In this document: one piece after another, positions 9,512-18,855 of the stretch
Layout of the letters: every line of letters starts with the position of its first letter
How positions within the stretch are numbered: the first letter of the stretch is position 1
Assembly: GCF_003173595.1 (NCBI RefSeq)
Contig: NZ_QGNZ01000003.1
Coordinates: forward strand, 372,001 to 436,000
Direction: 5' to 3'
DNA: 64,000 nt
DNA from: Pedobacter yonginensis
GTDB taxonomy: Bacteria; Bacteroidota; Bacteroidia; Sphingobacteriales; Sphingobacteriaceae
The notes under the pieces: model-generated
Seen by the model: only the letters and a program-made list of their open reading frames with translations
What the model was told of the DNA's origin: nothing
The model's database searches: none
Program-made: the position numbers and the translations under genes

Positions 9512-11419
9512 TTATTTTTCTTCTTTTACTTCTTCGAAGTCAACGTCAGTAACGTTATCGCCACCAGCTTGAGGCTGACCATCAGCTTGTGGTTGTTCAC
9601 CACCGCCTTGAGGTTGCTCACCAGCTTTGTACATTTCTTCTGATGCTGCATTCCATGCATTTTGCAATTCAGCTTGTGCTGCATCGATGTCTGCGAAGTT
9701 ACGTGATAAATGCGCTGCTTTCAATTTCTCTAAACCAGATTCGATTGGCGCTTTTTTATCCGCAGATAATTTATCACCAAACTCTTTCAATTGTTTTTCA
9801 GTAGAGAAAATTAAAGCATCTGCACCGTTAATTTTGTCAGCTTCTTCTTTAGCTTTTGCATCGTCTGCTGCATTAGCTTCAGCTTCTTCTTTCATTTTTT
9901 TGATCTCAGCATCAGTTAAACCTGAAGACGCTTCGATACGGATTTTTTGCTCTTTACCAGTAGCTTTATCTTTAGCACTTACGTGTAAAATACCGTTAGC
10001 ATCAATATCAAAAGCAACTTCTACTTGAGGCACACCACGAGGTGCTGGTGGAATACCATCTAAAATGAAACGACCAATTGTACGGTTTTGGTTAGCCATT
10101 GGACGCTCACCTTGTAAAATATGGATTTCTACTGAAGGTTGGTTATCAGCCGCAGTTGAGAAAGTTTCTGATTTTTTAGTAGGGATAGTTGTGTTAGACT
10201 CAATTAATTTAGTCATTACACCACCCATAGTTTCGATACCTAATGATAAAGGTGTAACGTCTAATAACAATACATCTTTAACATCACCAGCTAAAACACC
10301 ACCTTGAATAGCAGCACCAATTGCCACAACTTCATCAGGGTTAACACCTTTACTTGGCTCTTTACCGAAGAAAGCTTTAACCGCATCTTGAATAGCAGGA
10401 ATACGGGTTGAACCACCAACTAAAATGATCTCGTCGATATCGCTTGTACTTAAACCAGCATTTTTCAAAGCCGATTTACAAGGATCGATAGTACGTTTAA
10501 TTAAATCACCAGCCAATTGCTCAAATTTAGCACGAGATAAAGTACGCACCAAGTGTTTAGGCCCGCTCGCATCAGCAGTAATGTATGGTAAGTTAATTTC
10601 AGTAGAAGTTGTGCTAGATAACTCAATTTTAGCTTTCTCAGCAGCTTCTTTTAAACGTTGTAAAGCCATTGGATCTTTCGCAAGGTCCATGCTATTTTCC
10701 GCTTTAAATTCGTTAGTTAACCAATCAATAATAATGTGGTCAAAGTCATCACCACCTAAGTGCGTATCACCGTCAGTAGATTTTACTTCAAAAACACCAT
10801 CACCTAATTCTAAAACAGAAACGTCATGAGTACCACCACCGCAGTCAAACACAACAATTTTCATGTCTTTGTGTGCTTTGTCTAAACCATAAGCTAAAGC
10901 AGCTGCAGTAGGCTCGTTAATGATACGTTTAACAGTTAAACCTGCAATTTCACCAGCTTCTTTAGTCGCTTGGCGTTGTGCATCATTAAAGTAAGCTGGT
11001 ACAGTAATAACCGCTTCAGTAACTTCTTGTCCTAAGAAATCTTCAGCAGTTTTTTTCATTTTTTGTAGAATCATTGCAGAAATCTCTTGTGGAGTATATT
11101 TTCTGTCGTCGATTTCTACACGTGGTGTATTGTTATCACCTTTAACCACTTTATAAGGTACACGTCCAGCTTCTTTCGCACTTTCGTCGTAGCTGCTACC
11201 CATAAAGCGTTTAATCGAGTATATCGTTTTTGTTGGGTTGGTTATAGCCTGACGTTTAGCAGGCTCGCCAACTTTACGCTCACCGTTTTCTGCAAAAGCA
11301 ACAATAGACGGTGTAGTACGTTTACCCTCACTGTTCGCGATAACTACAGGCTCATTGCCCTCCATTACGCTCACGCAAGAGTTTGTTGTTCCTAAGTCTA
11401 TTCCAATAATTTTTCCCAT
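9512..11419 (-). CDS. dnaK: Chaperone DnaK (Hsp70)
   Basis: 635 residues from the ATG at 11419 ([16 protein letters not shown]). The frame extends upstream to 11542, but that part is unlike Hsp70 and is leader sequence. All landmarks are present: phosphate-1 loop IDLGTTNS, phosphate-2 ([15 protein letters not shown]), adenosine motif ([13 protein letters not shown]), linker ([13 protein letters not shown]) and a Gly/Gln-rich disordered tail ending in [11 protein letters not shown]. It binds unfolded peptides in an ATP cycle with J proteins such as the CbpA at 3790 and with GrpE (not in window). It has its own terminator at 9442. No GrpE or DnaJ gene is adjacent. Confidence 0.98.
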   Translation of the reverse strand: MGKIIGIDLGTTNSCVSVMEGNEPVVIANSEGKRTTPSIVAFAENGERKVGEPAKRQAITNPTKTIYSIKRFMGSSYDESAKEAGRVPYKVVKGDNNTPRVEIDDRKYTPQEISAMILQKMKKTAEDFLGQEVTEAVITVPAYFNDAQRQATKEAGEIAGLTVKRIINEPTAAALAYGLDKAHKDMKIVVFDCGGGTHDVSVLELGDGVFEVKSTDGDTHLGGDDFDHIIIDWLTNEFKAENSMDLAKDPMALQRLKEAAEKAKIELSSTTSTEINLPYITADASGPKHLVRTLSRAKFEQLAGDLIKRTIDPCKSALKNAGLSTSDIDEIILVGGSTRIPAIQDAVKAFFGKEPSKGVNPDEVVAIGAAIQGGVLAGDVKDVLLLDVTPLSLGIETMGGVMTKLIESNTTIPTKKSETFSTAADNQPSVEIHILQGERPMANQNRTIGRFILDGIPPAPRGVPQVEVAFDIDANGILHVSAKDKATGKEQKIRIEASSGLTDAEIKKMKEEAEANAADDAKAKEEADKINGADALIFSTEKQLKEFGDKLSADKKAPIESGLEKLKAAHLSRNFADIDAAQAELQNAWNAASEEMYKAGEQPQGGGEQPQADGQPQAGGDNVTDVDFEEVKEEK

Positions 11420-11470
11420 TGTATTTTTATTTTTCTCTTTTAAAGTATTATAATTTCTACTCCTATTAAA

Positions 11471-11485
11471 CAATGCTTGTGCCAA
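11471..11485 (-). promoter_or_regulatory. Possible sigma-54-like promoter of dnaK
   Basis: The minus strand reads TTGGCAC-AAGCA-TTG followed by TT, 52 bp upstream of the dnaK ATG. This matches the sigma-54 layout TGGCAC-N5-TTGCW except for T instead of C in the -12 element. No Bacteroidota housekeeping motif (TAnnTTTG) was seen between 11420 and 11560. Chance occurrence cannot be excluded. Confidence 0.25.
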
Positions 11486-11645
11486 TTGGTTTTTGGCAGA
11501 TAATATGAGTAATTGACTGATAAAATGTGAAAAATAGCGCAAATTGATACTGACAGCATGACAGAAAGCGATGTGATTAGATTATGGTGCTATCCGCTAT
11601 TTTAAAATAATTTGAAAATGAACGTTCGAATCACGTCGGGAACAC

Positions 11646-11707
11646 CTGCCCCGCTAAACGCTATAGTCCCGATGAAAAATCGGGAGCTGCCGCTTTTATC
11701 GGGTTTA
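11646..11707 (+). repeat. Dispersed GAAAA-loop hairpin element, copy A
   Basis: The core stem is TCCCGAT (11667-11673), loop GAAAA, ATCGGGA (11679-11685). It is flanked by CCCCGCTAAAC on the left and CCGCTT followed by TTATCGGGTTTAAG on the right. The same layout occurs at 55182-55243 and, in opposite orientation, three times in the 48-kb array. It sits between the dnaK leader and the 313-bp tandem array. No coding potential is visible. Confidence 0.7.
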
Positions 11708-11749
11708 AGAACCAATTTTTTTACACTTAACAACCTGCCAAGCAAACCA

Positions 11750-14363
11750 CAACCATTCAAAGTAGCGACGAAGGGGCCTCAGAAGATTTGGAAGTAAATA
11801 CCCATAAATCTTGGGTACAACGTCGTTCATAAACCACTGAAACAAGAAATCCTACGCGTGTTGTAGAAATGTCCAAAACCCACTAAACCTTCCCACGACT
11901 TAGGATTGCGAAAAAAGATTTATGGCGGATTTGCAACAAAGCTTCGCAAGCCTTGATTTTTGTTTCTTTTTATCAAGAAAAAGAAAAAAGCCCGCCTGGC
12001 TAAGACAAAAAAATCTCACGCTTGCGAATAAAATTGTTAACCAGTGCTACCCCTCCCATACCACAAACATTCAAAGTAGCGACGAAGGGGCCTCAGAAGA
12101 TTTGGACGTAAATACCCATAAATCTTGGGTACAATGTCGTTCATAAACCACTGAAACAAGCAATCCTACGCGTGTTGCAGAAAAGTTCATACCCCACCAA
12201 ACCTTCCCACGACTTAGGATTGCGTAAAAAGATTTATGGAGGATTTACAACAAAGCTTCGCAAGCCTTGATTTTTGTTTCTTTTTATCAAGAAAAAGAAA
12301 AAAGCCCGTCTGGCCAAGACAAAAAAATCTCACGCTTGCGAATAATATTGTTAACCAGTACCACCCCTCCCACACCACAACCATTCAAAGTAGCGAAGAT
12401 TGGCATCAGAAGATTTGGACGTAAATACCCATAAATCTTGGGTACAATGTCGTTCATAAACCACTGAAACAAGCAATCCTACGCGTGTTGCAGAAAAGTT
12501 CATACCCCACCAAACCTTCCCACGACTTAGGATTGCGTAAAAAGATTTATGGAGGATTTACAACAAAGCTTCGCAAGCCTTGATTTTTGTTTCTTTTTAT
12601 CAAGAAAAAGAAAAAAGCCCGTCTGGCCAAGACAAAAAAATCTCACGCTGCGGATAAAATTTACAATCATTGTCACCCCTCCCACACCCCAACCATTCAA
12701 AGTAGCGAAGATTGGCATCAGAAGATTTGGACGTAAATACCCATAAATCTTGGGTACAATGTCGTTCATAAACCACTGAAACAAGAAATCCTACGCGTGT
12801 TGTAGAAAAGTTCATACCCCACCAAACCCTCCCACGACTTAGGATTGCGTACAAAGATTTATGGCGGGTTTACAACAAAGCTTCGCAAGCCTTGATTTTT
12901 GTTTCTTTTTATCAAGAAAAAGAAAAAAGCCCGTCTGGCTAAGACAAAAAAAATCTAAGCTGCGGATAAAATTTACAATCATTGTCACCCCTCCCACACC
13001 CCAACCATTCAAAGTAGCGACGAAGGGGCCTCAGAAGATTTGGACGTAAATACCCATAAATCTTGGGTACAATGTCGTTCATAAACCACTGAAACAAGAA
13101 ATCCTACGCGTGTTGCAGAAAAGTTCATACCCCACTAAACCTTCCCACGACTTAGGATTGCGAAAAAAGATTTATGGCGGATTTGCAACAAAGCTTCGCA
13201 AGCCTTGATTTTTGTTTCTTTTTATCAAGAAAAAGAAAAAAGCCCGTCTGGCCAAGACAAAAAAATCTCACGCTTTGCGAATAAAATTGTTAACCAGGTG
13301 CTACCCATACCACAACCATTCAAAGTAGCGAAGATTGGCATCAGAAGATTTGGACGTAAATACCCATAAATCTTGGGTACAACGTCGTTCATAAACCACT
13401 GAAACAAGCAATCCTACGCGTGTTGCAGAAAAGTTCATACCCCACCAAACCTTCCCACGACTTAGGATTGCGTACAAAGATTTATGGCGGATTTGCAACA
13501 AAGCTTCGCAAGCCTTGATTTTTGTTTCTTTTTATCAAGAAAAAGAAAAAAGCCCGTCTGGCTAAGACAAAAAAATCTCACGCTTTGCGAATAAAATTGT
13601 TAACCAGGTGCTACCCATCCCATACCACAACCATTCAAAGTAGCGGAGATTGGCCTCAGAAGATTTGGACGTAAATACCCATAAATCTTGGGTACAATGT
13701 CGTTCATAAATCACTGGAACAAGAAATCCTACGCGTGTTGCAGAAAAGTTCATACCCACAAAAGCCCCCCATAACATACCACAACCTTTCAAAGTGGCGA
13801 AGATTGGCATCAGAAGATTTGGACGTAAATACCCATAAATCTTGGGTACAATGTCGTTCATAAACCACTGAAACAAGCAATCCTACGCGTGTTGCAGAAA
13901 GGTTCATACCCCACCAAACCTTCCCACGACTTAGGATTGCGTACAAAGATTTATGGCGGATTTGCAACAAAGCTTCGCAAGCCTTGATTTTTGTTTCTTT
14001 TTATCAAGAAAAAGAAAAAAGCCCGTCTGGCTAAGACAAAAAAATCTCACGCTTGCGAATAAAATTTATAACCACTGCTACCCCTCCCATACCACAACCA
14101 ATCAAGGTAGTGACGAAAGGGCCTCAGAAGATTCGGACGTAAATACCCATAAATCTTGGATACAATGTCGTTCATAAACCACTGAAACAAGCAATCCTAC
14201 GCGTGTTGCAGAAAAGTTCATACCCCACTAAACCTTCCCACGATCTAGGATTGCGTACAAAGATTTGTGGAGAATTTACAACAAAGCTTCGCAAGCCTTG
14301 ATTTTTGTTTCTTTTTATCAAGAAAAAGAAAAAAGCCCGTCTGGCCAAGACAAAAAAAATCTT
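11750..14363. repeat. Tandem array of about 313-bp units, non-coding
   Basis: The anchor GCTTCGCAAG recurs at 11941, 12255, 12568, 12880, 13193, 13503, 13972 and 14285, with spacings 314, 313, 312, 313, 310, 469 and 313. The other half of the unit, anchored on CCATTCAAAGTAGCG, occurs nine times from about 11752. The 469 spacing is explained by an extra half unit at about 13625-13930. Units are highly similar but carry indels that shift frame. The 60-104-codon ORFs seen on both strands are thus not conserved and I do not call them genes. Each unit holds a TTTCTTTTT / AAAAAGAAA hairpin, TTCGCAAGC with GCTTGCGAA about 75 nt later, and TACCCA / TGGGTA around the word TAAATCT. Confidence 0.95.
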
Positions 14364-14426
14364 CTAAAAACAGCCACCATGAATAATCTAAATTATCGTA
14401 TATTCAAATAACCAAACGAAATTGAA

Positions 14427-14786
14427 ATGCAATTAATAGCACAAATCATGATTGGCTTAGTGGCCATCATCCACCTCTACATTTTATGGTTAGAAATGTT
14501 TGCTTGGACAACCAAAGCGCCCAAGGTTTTTAAAAGCATTCCAAAAGAATTATTTCTGCCTACAAAAACCTTGGCGGCTAATCAAGGCTTGTATAATGGT
14601 TTTTTGGCAGCTGGTTTAATATGGTCGTTATGTACAAGCGATCATCACTGGAAACTTTATGTTGCTGTGTTTTTCTTATGTTGTGTGATCATCGCAGGCA
14701 TTTATGGGGCAGCGACCGCAAGTAAAAGGATTCTGTATGTGCAAGCTATTCCAGCGTTAATTGCTTTAATTTTAGTGCATCTTTAG
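14427..14786 (+). CDS. DUF1304 integral membrane protein
   Basis: 119 residues with four hydrophobic segments (about 3-25, 50-70, 76-95 and 100-118), typical of the DUF1304 family of small four-helix inner-membrane proteins. The conserved N-terminal acidic segment IHLYILWLEMF and the NQGLYNGFLAAG motif (about 53-64) are present. Function is unknown. It begins 64 bp after the tandem repeat array, so the array is its upstream flank; whether it supplies a promoter cannot be told. Confidence 0.85.
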   Translation: MQLIAQIMIGLVAIIHLYILWLEMFAWTTKAPKVFKSIPKELFLPTKTLAANQGLYNGFLAAGLIWSLCTSDHHWKLYVAVFFLCCVIIAGIYGAATASKRILYVQAIPALIALILVHL

Positions 14787-14904
14787 CAAATTTACGTAGA
14801 ACGGAAAAACCGGAATAAGCCATCTGCCTTACCTCTCTTATATGGTTATATTTTGATTTTATATGTTAAGCCTAAGCAATCTATACTGCATAAATTTTGC
14901 TTGT

Positions 14905-16107
14905 TTATAAATCCAACAATCTTTCCAAATGATGATGACCAATACCGAAATACGCTTTGCTCGCTTTAATTTTTAGCAAAATTTCTTCTTTCCTTTCGTT
15001 TTCCGCTTTTGAATTCAAGCTTTCAGCCCTCTTCACGCCTACTACAAGTACATTTTTGGGTGTGTGCGCATCAGAAATAAATTCGAACACTTTAGTTTTA
15101 TAGCCAAAGTATTCTAAAATTAGCGCACGAATGCCATCGGTAACCATTTCGGCCTGGCGCTCTAAAAAAATGCCGTACTTCGTTAAAAACGATACATCAT
15201 TTTTCACTTTGTTTTGCTCGATTTCCCTGCGAATTTGTTTGTGGCAACAAGGCGCAACCACGATTAAATCTGCATTTGCTTTTATTCCTTTAAAAATGGC
15301 ATCATCAGTAGCGGTATCACAAGCATGTAGAGCAATCAGAAGGTTCACATCATTAGCATCATAATCTTCAATCGTACCTTGCACAAAACTCAAATGTCCA
15401 AAAGCAGATTTTTGAGCAACTGCATTGCACAAATCAACCATATCCTGCCGATATTCTACCCCAACAACTTCGGTATTGAGGTTTAAAACCGAATGTAAAT
15501 AATCATACAAGGCAAAAGTTAAATAACCCTTACCCGAGCCCATATCTACTACTTTCTTAATTGTTCCTGTAGGCAGTTCTTTAATTAAGGCACTTAAAAT
15601 CTCGATGTAATGATTAATCTGACGGAATTTATTTTGGGCATTTTTAAAAACTTTGCCCGCTGTATCCGTAATTTTCAAATCGGTTAAATACGATTTTGAA
15701 TCAGCCGTAATCAACCTGGCTTTCTGCTTATCATGGCTGGCAGCTGGAGCCTCTTTAATTGTTGGCGCTATTTCACGTATAACTAGCTTACCGTTGTTCA
15801 ATTCCTCAACAATTAAATCCCTATCGGTTGTAAATAATGTTGCAATTTTGAAGCCCGTGTTTAAATATTCAGCAATTAAATTAACGCCCTCGGTGTAAGA
15901 AAGATTCTTTACAACATCCCGCGTTTTGTAGCGAAATGTAAAAGCCAATTTTTCTTCCCGCTTTATAATAACTTTCCGAACAAGAATTTGCTTTAATGCC
16001 TCTTCCAAACCTTTGTAATTCCCTAGAGAAATCTTCACGAAGTTTTGCGATTCTAAACTTAAAGATAGGGCTGAAATAAACTGTTCTATATGTTCTGAAA
16101 ATACCAT
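14905..16107 (-). CDS. Class I SAM-dependent methyltransferase (METTL25/RRNAD-like)
   Basis: 400 residues. The SAM-binding glycine motif is VVDMGSGKGYLTFALYDYL (about 187-205), the acidic loop VVGVEYRQDMVDL follows, and the motif APCCHKQI lies near 287. That cysteine-containing motif is characteristic of the methyltransferase-32 type family (eukaryotic METTL25 relatives). The N-terminal 150 residues form a separate domain of unknown role. The substrate is unknown; an RNA or protein target is plausible. Single gene, convergent with DUF1304. Confidence 0.78.
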   Translation of the reverse strand: MVFSEHIEQFISALSLSLESQNFVKISLGNYKGLEEALKQILVRKVIIKREEKLAFTFRYKTRDVVKNLSYTEGVNLIAEYLNTGFKIATLFTTDRDLIVEELNNGKLVIREIAPTIKEAPAASHDKQKARLITADSKSYLTDLKITDTAGKVFKNAQNKFRQINHYIEILSALIKELPTGTIKKVVDMGSGKGYLTFALYDYLHSVLNLNTEVVGVEYRQDMVDLCNAVAQKSAFGHLSFVQGTIEDYDANDVNLLIALHACDTATDDAIFKGIKANADLIVVAPCCHKQIRREIEQNKVKNDVSFLTKYGIFLERQAEMVTDGIRALILEYFGYKTKVFEFISDAHTPKNVLVVGVKRAESLNSKAENERKEEILLKIKASKAYFGIGHHHLERLLDL

Positions 16108-16398
16108 TGATGAATTTTAAAGCACAAAGATAAACCAATTTTTTTTGCTACAATCGCTATGAAACATAATGTAACAATTACACGACCTACCCACAACACA
16201 TCAACCATCAGATTTTGAATAATGTTCGTGAATCATTTCTATATAATTTACAGGCAAGCTTTTACTAATTCGATTTAGGAAACATTCAAATAAAGAATGT
16301 TTGTAATCATTCCAAAAAAGGAAATCCAAAAAAATAAGCTTTTAATTCACAAATTTTAACTTTAGATTAGAATATCCTTTCATTTCTAAATTTAATCT

Positions 16399-18135
16399 AT
16401 GAGTGAATTTCAGATAAAAAAATCGCCTACCGTTTACGATGCAATTGTTGTTGGCTCAGGTGCTGGTGGTGGCATGGCCGCCTATGTACTGGCTAATGCA
16501 GGGCAAAAAGTTTTAATGCTCGAAGCAGGTCAGTATTTCGACCCGCGATTAGACTCCCATCAATTAAAATGGCCTTGGGAATCCCCACGTCGTGGTGCAA
16601 GCACAGTCCGTCCCTTTGGAGATTTTGATGCTTCTTACGGTGGTTGGGAACTTGAAGGCGAGCCCTACACTCAAAAAAATAAAACAGAATTCGAGTGGTT
16701 CAGATCCCGAATGCTTGGCGGCCGCACTAACCACTGGGGCAGAATTTCCTTGAGGATGGGTCCACAAGATTTTAAACCAACCGATGGCTTAACCGATGAT
16801 TGGCCAATTACATATAATGATGTTAAACCATTTTATGATAAGGTAGACCGAATGATTGGGATTTATGGAACAGCAGAAGGTTTAGAAAACGAACCCGACG
16901 GAATTTTCATGAAACCACCAAAACCCCGTTTAAATGAATTGTTTATCAAAAAAGGAGCAGAAAAAGCGGGTGTAAAGGTAATTACGGGTCGTGGCGCGGT
17001 AATGACAGAAGCCATTAAGGGCAATAACGATCGTGCACCTTGTTTCTATTGCGGACAATGCGGAAGAAGCTGTAAAGTTTATGGCGATTTCTCTGCATCA
17101 TCTTGTTTGGTTATACCAGCGGTAAAAACGGGGAATCTAACCGTAATCACCGATGCAATGGTTAGAGAAGTGATTACCGATAAAGACGGTACCGCCAAAG
17201 GAGTTTCTTATGTAAATAGAAAAGATTTACAAGAATATCAAGTTAATGGTAAGCTCGTAATTCTGGGTGCCAGTGCTTGCGAATCTGCACGTATTCTTCT
17301 AAATTCCAAATCTTCCGCCCATCCAGGTGGCTTGGCCAATAGCAGTGGTGTAGTAGGAAAATATTTACACGATTCTACAGGTGCTGGTGTTTACGGATTT
17401 CTTCCCCAACTAATGGACAGAAAACGTTACAATGAAGATGGACTCGGAAGTGTGCACATTTACTCTCCTTGGTGGCTAGATAATAAAAAATTAAATTTCC
17501 CTCGTGGCTATCACATTGAATATGGTGGCGGAATGGGTATGCCATCTTATGGATTTGGTGGAGGCGTTTCAAAAATAAATGGAATGGTGCCCGATCGCAA
17601 CGGCAATAAAAAAGAAGCTGGAGGATATGGAAAATCGTTAAAAGATGACTACCGTCGTTTCTATGGCACAAGCGTAGGGATGGCTGGCAGAGGTACAGCA
17701 ATTGCTCGAGAAAACAACTACTGCGAAATTGACCCGAATGTGGTGGATAAATACGGAATTCCGGTATTAAGGTTTAATTATACTTGGGCAAAAGAGGAGA
17801 TTCTTCAAGCAAAACACATGCAAGAAACCTTTCTTTCCATCATGAAAGAAATGGGTGCAGTGGTTACTTCAGAAATCCATGGTGCCGATACCAATTATGG
17901 CTTATTAAATCCGGGTAAAATTATCCATGAAGTTGGAACCATTCGCATGGGCGACGACCCAAAAAAATCGGCTTTAAATAAATACTGCCAAGCACACGAT
18001 TGTAAAAATTTATTTGTGGTAGATGCTGGCCCCTTTGTTCAGCAGGGTGACAAAAATGCCACTTGGACAATTCTAGCCCTATCTATGCGCACAGCGGAAT
18101 ACATTTTAGCACAAAAGAAAAAACAAAACATATAG
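16399..18135 (+). CDS. GMC family oxidoreductase with a cysteine cluster
   Basis: 578 residues. The FAD-binding Rossmann motif is at 14-44 (DAIVVGSGAGGGMAAYV, ending in LEAG). The C-terminal GMC domain contains HEVGTIRMG and the NATWT segment. Cysteines at 215, 218, 221 and 225 form a CxxCxxCxxxC cluster suited to an iron-sulphur centre, as reported for three-subunit FAD glucose/gluconate dehydrogenases. It starts an operon with the subunit-3 gene 4 bp downstream. It probably oxidises a sugar or polyol and passes electrons to the membrane. The flavoprotein has no signal peptide of its own, so export may depend on its partner. Confidence 0.88.
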   Translation: MSEFQIKKSPTVYDAIVVGSGAGGGMAAYVLANAGQKVLMLEAGQYFDPRLDSHQLKWPWESPRRGASTVRPFGDFDASYGGWELEGEPYTQKNKTEFEWFRSRMLGGRTNHWGRISLRMGPQDFKPTDGLTDDWPITYNDVKPFYDKVDRMIGIYGTAEGLENEPDGIFMKPPKPRLNELFIKKGAEKAGVKVITGRGAVMTEAIKGNNDRAPCFYCGQCGRSCKVYGDFSASSCLVIPAVKTGNLTVITDAMVREVITDKDGTAKGVSYVNRKDLQEYQVNGKLVILGASACESARILLNSKSSAHPGGLANSSGVVGKYLHDSTGAGVYGFLPQLMDRKRYNEDGLGSVHIYSPWWLDNKKLNFPRGYHIEYGGGMGMPSYGFGGGVSKINGMVPDRNGNKKEAGGYGKSLKDDYRRFYGTSVGMAGRGTAIARENNYCEIDPNVVDKYGIPVLRFNYTWAKEEILQAKHMQETFLSIMKEMGAVVTSEIHGADTNYGLLNPGKIIHEVGTIRMGDDPKKSALNKYCQAHDCKNLFVVDAGPFVQQGDKNATWTILALSMRTAEYILAQKKKQNI

Positions 18136-18139
18136 AATT

Positions 18140-18772
18140 ATGAATAGACGTGATTCCATAAAAGCACTCGGCATAACCGCAATCAGTACAACTGTATTGG
18201 TAGAAGCCTGTAAACAGCCCGAAACCAAAACAGAAATTGCCAAACCAGAAGAAACCGCCAAAGAGGCAGGACGTGAACAATGGGAAATCGATAGAGATAA
18301 AAATCTTAAATCTGCCACATTCTTCACCAAACACGAAATGGCAACCATAACCGTTTTGGCAGATATCATTATTCCTAAGGATGATGTTTCTGGCAGTGCC
18401 TCAGATGCTAAAGTTCCAGAATTCATCGAGTTTATCGTAAAAGATATTCCAGAACACAAAGTGCCAATGCGTGGCGGACTCAAGTGGCTTGATATTTACA
18501 GCTTCAATAAATTCCAGAAATCTTTTGTAGAAGCTTCAGAAAAAGAGCAAATATCAATTGTAGATGAAATAGCTTATCCTGCCAAGGCAAGACCAGAAAT
18601 GCAGGCTGGAGTTGCCTTTTTTAACAGAATGAGGGATTTAACGGCGTCAGGTTTTTACACTACTGAAATCGGCGTTAAAGACATTGGCTATGTCGGAAAT
18701 TCTCCAAATCAATGGGCTGGCGTACCCGATGACGTGTTAAAACAGTACGGCATGGAGAATGTGAAAATATAA
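18140..18772 (+). CDS. Gluconate 2-dehydrogenase subunit 3 family protein
   Basis: 210 residues. The N-terminus MNRRDSIKALGITAIS has a twin-arginine pattern, and it is followed by VLVEACKQ, which could serve as a lipobox. It may be a Tat-exported lipoprotein, but both readings are inferred. The body (TFFTKHEMATITVLADIIIP, and later VAFFNRMRDLTASGFYTT) matches the gluconate 2-dehydrogenase subunit 3 family, the small 'hitchhiker' partner that assists export and assembly of GMC flavoproteins. The 4-bp gap to the GMC gene supports a common complex. No cytochrome c subunit is adjacent. Confidence 0.88.
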   Translation: MNRRDSIKALGITAISTTVLVEACKQPETKTEIAKPEETAKEAGREQWEIDRDKNLKSATFFTKHEMATITVLADIIIPKDDVSGSASDAKVPEFIEFIVKDIPEHKVPMRGGLKWLDIYSFNKFQKSFVEASEKEQISIVDEIAYPAKARPEMQAGVAFFNRMRDLTASGFYTTEIGVKDIGYVGNSPNQWAGVPDDVLKQYGMENVKI

Positions 18773-18793
18773 AATGTAAGAAATATGCGCTAA

Positions 18794-18835
18794 AGCAAAG
18801 TGGGGAACATAATCGCTTACCTTCTCCACTTTGCT
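18794..18835. terminator. Stem-loop between convergent genes
   Basis: Inverted repeat AGCAAAGTGG (18794-18803) with CCACTTTGCT (18826-18835), inner GGAA/TTCT partly pairing. It lies between the stop codons of the subunit-3 gene and the glycosidase-like gene. There is no T run on either side, so a bidirectional terminator is likely but not proven. Confidence 0.6.
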
Positions 18836-18855
18836 AGCCATTAGTTACTTAAAAC

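Noticed and set aside
9589..10829. Plus-strand ORFs opposite dnaK
   Set aside because: They are antisense shadows of a highly conserved gene, with unusual composition and no recognisable domains.
11922..14177. Repeated 60-104-codon ORFs on both strands of the 313-bp array (plus-strand versions sharing LQQSFASLDFCFFL, minus-strand versions sharing MFQWFMNDIVPKIYGY)
   Set aside because: They follow the DNA repeat, differ in length between copies because of frame-shifting indels, and occur on both strands; there is no sign of protein-level conservation.
11750..14363. CRISPR array
   Set aside because: The units are about 313 bp with no short repeats separated by unique spacers, and no cas genes are present in the window.
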